Shown: one piece after another, positions 4,268 to 5,500 of the stretch
Position numbering within the stretch: position 1 is the stretch's first letter
How the letters are laid out: every line of letters begins with the position of its first letter
Source: Flavobacteriaceae bacterium
GTDB taxonomy: Bacteria > Bacteroidota > Bacteroidia > Flavobacteriales > Flavobacteriaceae
Direction: 5' to 3'
Length of the DNA stretch: 5,500 nucleotides
Assembly: GCA_019752245.1 (NCBI GenBank)
Contig: JAIEMH010000017.1
Coordinates: forward strand, 1 to 5,500
Position numbers and translations under genes: made by a program
The notes under the pieces: generated by a model
What the model was told of the DNA's origin: nothing
The model's database searches: none
What the model saw: only the letters and a program-made list of their open reading frames with translations

Positions 4268-4281
4268 AAAAAAACAAGGCA

Positions 4282-5244
4282 ATGAAAAGAATAGGAAATT
4301 TATATGTGCAAATCATATCTCCAGAGAATATAGAAGCGTCAGAACTAAAAGCTCGAAGAGGCAAATCCAGTCAGTATGGCGTAATTAGATTTGATAAAAA
4401 CAAAGATTATAATTTGCAGATGTTGCATGAAATTTTGAAGTTGAAAACTTATAAAACTTCAATTTACAAAACATTTAAAGTATACGAACCAAAGGAAAGA
4501 ATAGTTTTTAAACTTCCTTATTATCCTGATAGAATTACACACCATGCAATTATGAACATCATGGAGAGCCATTTTACAAATTGGTTTACCAATGATAGTT
4601 ATAGCTCGATTAAGGGCAAAGGAATTCATAAAGCATCAAGTAACTTAAAACTTGCATTACAGGACAAAGAAAATACTACTTTCTGTCTAAAGCTTGATAT
4701 CGTTAAGTTTTACCCAAACGTAAATCACGATATACTAAAACAGTTACTTCGAAAAAAAATAAAAGACCAGGATCTACTTTGGCTTTTAGATGAAATAATT
4801 GACAGTGCGGATGGACTTCCTATTGGCAATTATTTAAGTCAATATTTCGCAAACTTCTACCTTACTTATTTTGATCACTGGATCAAAGAAGAGTTGCAAA
4901 TAAAACATTACTTCAGATATGCTGATGATATCGTTATCCTATCCTATTCAAAAGAACATCTACACCAAGTTTTGGCACAAATTAAACACTATTTAAACAC
5001 CAATTTAAAGCTAGAAATAAAATCCAATTATCAAATATTTCCTGTTGAAGCTCGCGGAATTGATTTTGTAGGATACGTTCATTTTCACACGCATACACTC
5101 ATTAGAAAATCAATTAAGAAGCGAATGGCAAAAGTATTCAAAAAAAGAAAAAACAAAGCAACAATTGCTGGCTATTTAGGTTGGACTAAGCACGCAAACA
5201 CAAAAAATTTAATGAAAAAACTATTACCAAATGACAGCATTTAA
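4282..5244 (+). CDS. DGR reverse transcriptase, 320 aa
   Basis: RNA-directed DNA polymerase that copies the TR RNA into adenine-mutagenised cDNA. The motifs in order are: fingers KERIVFKLPYYPDRITHHAI (71-90); SYSSIKGKGIHKA (106-118); FCLKLDIVKFYPNV (134-147) with catalytic Asp139; GLPIGNYLSQYFANFYL (178-194), the DGR motif 4 with IGxxxSQ where group II intron RTs have QGxxxSP; FRYADDIVIL (211-220) with catalytic Asp215 and Asp216; EIKSNYQIFPV (245-255); and GIDFVGYVHF (259-268). A basic thumb (KKRMAKVFKKRKNK, 279-292) and GYLGWTKHANTKNL (297-310) complete it. The length is about 320 aa, normal for DGR RTs, which lack maturase and endonuclease domains. ATG 4282 is the first start before motif 1. 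Its 3' end overlaps the next gene by 14 bases. Confidence 0.97.
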   Translation: MKRIGNLYVQIISPENIEASELKARRGKSSQYGVIRFDKNKDYNLQMLHEILKLKTYKTSIYKTFKVYEPKERIVFKLPYYPDRITHHAIMNIMESHFTNWFTNDSYSSIKGKGIHKASSNLKLALQDKENTTFCLKLDIVKFYPNVNHDILKQLLRKKIKDQDLLWLLDEIIDSADGLPIGNYLSQYFANFYLTYFDHWIKEELQIKHYFRYADDIVILSYSKEHLHQVLAQIKHYLNTNLKLEIKSNYQIFPVEARGIDFVGYVHFHTHTLIRKSIKKRMAKVFKKRKNKATIAGYLGWTKHANTKNLMKKLLPNDSI

Positions 5245-5500
5245 AGACTTAGGAATTAAGCCAAAATTAAACTCATTCGTTGGAGACAAAATTAAAATCG
5301 ATAAAGTATTAAACCAAGAAATAACAGTATTTGCCTTTAAAATTGCAAAGTCAATAAAAAAAGAAAACACAGATTATTTGACAATTCAGATTGAAAAAGG
5401 AGATACAAAGTTTGTCATTTTCACAGGATCAAAAATATTAATGCAAATGATACAGGAAGTGCCAGAAGACAAATTTCCTTTTAAAACCACAATAGTAAAA
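5231..5500 (+). CDS. Conserved phage-type hypothetical protein, 3' end outside window
   Basis: The frame opens at ATG 5231, overlapping the RT end by 14 bases, and stays open for 90 codons to the window edge. It begins MTAFKDLGIKPKLNSFVGDK and continues with alternating strands and turns: KIDKVLNQEITVFAFKIAK, then YLTIQIEKGDTKFVIFTGSK, then a helix and EDKFPFKTTIVK. This beta-rich layout with the 'FTGSK.L' and 'PF.TTI.K' blocks looks like a small protein common in Bacteroidetes phages; I recall no proven function. An OB-like nucleic-acid-binding fold is possible but unproven. Coupling to the RT raises the question of whether it assists the DGR, for example as a stand-in for Avd, although it does not look like Avd, which is an all-helical bundle. 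It may simply be the next replication-region gene. Confidence 0.75.
   Translation, partial: MTAFKDLGIKPKLNSFVGDKIKIDKVLNQEITVFAFKIAKSIKKENTDYLTIQIEKGDTKFVIFTGSKILMQMIQEVPEDKFPFKTTIVK

Larger units (their letters stand above)
4077..4281 (+). ncRNA. TR-containing RNA region between target 2 and RT
   Basis: These 205 bases carry no convincing gene. They hold the template repeat, a short hairpin (4199-4211) and a larger inverted repeat (4238-4267) just before the RT start. In known DGRs the TR transcript, including sequence downstream of TR, is the template and primer platform for cDNA synthesis and is often read through into the RT gene. The same is expected here. An open frame does run through it (about 4086-4247) and is treated as accidental or vestigial. 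No clear promoter was found. Confidence 0.7.
3239..5244 (+). mobile_element. Diversity-generating retroelement (DGR) cassette
   Basis: All core parts are present in order: target gene 1 with VR1, target gene 2 with VR2, template repeat, reverse transcriptase. The two VRs differ from TR only at TR adenines (16 and 15 of 20) and never at the 59 other positions. This is the defining footprint of adenine-specific mutagenic homing. The RT carries the DGR-type motif 4. The cassette is not a transposing element; it rewrites its own VRs. No Avd-like helical accessory gene lies between VR and RT, so one must be elsewhere, replaced, or unnecessary. The reading frames, the RT motifs and the adenine bias are all intact, which suggests the system is active or was until recently. 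Confidence 0.96.

Noticed and set aside
4228..4269. 13-aa frame MLKKLFSKLLKKS between TR and RT
   Set aside because: Its two Lys-rich halves are explained by the arms of the inverted repeat at 4238-4267 in AT-rich DNA; no independent evidence of translation.
4282..5244. Group II intron or retron reverse transcriptase
   Set aside because: Motif 4 is IGNYLSQ rather than QGxxxSP, there is no maturase or endonuclease domain and no intron or msr/msd structure, and matched TR/VRs are adjacent.

Overview
The window is AT-rich. It is densely packed with short plus-strand genes that overlap by 1-4 bases (ATGA and TAATG junctions) or abut (TAACATGG), and few start codons have a purine-rich ribosome-binding site. 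This is the look of a temperate or transposable phage or prophage of a Bacteroidetes host, most likely Flavobacterium-like. A DUF3164-type protein followed by a GemA (Mu gp16, DUF1018)-like protein points to the early/middle region of a Mu-like phage. The host and phage assignment is inferred from protein patterns recalled from memory, not from a search.

Layout: positions 1-205 hold the end of a gene whose frame is broken near a T run at 60-64; the first 60 bases are about 50% G+C, far above the rest. Positions 202-1127 carry a small unknown gene and the DUF3164-like gene. Positions 1127-1299 hold a possible 22-aa ORF with a hairpin, then a 73-nt tRNA-like element with good acceptor and T arms but an unpaired anticodon arm. 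Positions 1300-3222 carry a run of small genes: an unknown, the GemA-like gene, a membrane/cysteine-rich protein, a two-segment membrane peptide (55 aa), an unknown, and a protein whose C-terminal half resembles phage replication proteins.

The main feature is a complete diversity-generating retroelement (DGR) core at 3239-5244. It has two tandem target genes, each with a 79-bp variable repeat (VR1 3539-3617, VR2 3918-3996), a 79-bp template repeat (TR, 4104-4182) in the intergenic stretch that follows, and a reverse transcriptase with the DGR signature GLPIGNYLSQ and a YADD active site (4282-5244). VR1 differs from TR at 16 positions and VR2 at 15. All 31 differences lie at TR adenines and none at the 59 non-adenine positions. 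The expected mechanism is that RT copies TR RNA with errors at adenines and the cDNA replaces a VR, diversifying about eight codons in each target protein. No Avd-type accessory gene is visible between targets and RT; an unassigned gene overlaps the RT end and runs off the window.

The unusual part is the placement: two small target proteins without signal peptides, in what looks like a phage early/replication region rather than at a tail-fibre locus. What the diversified proteins bind is not evident.
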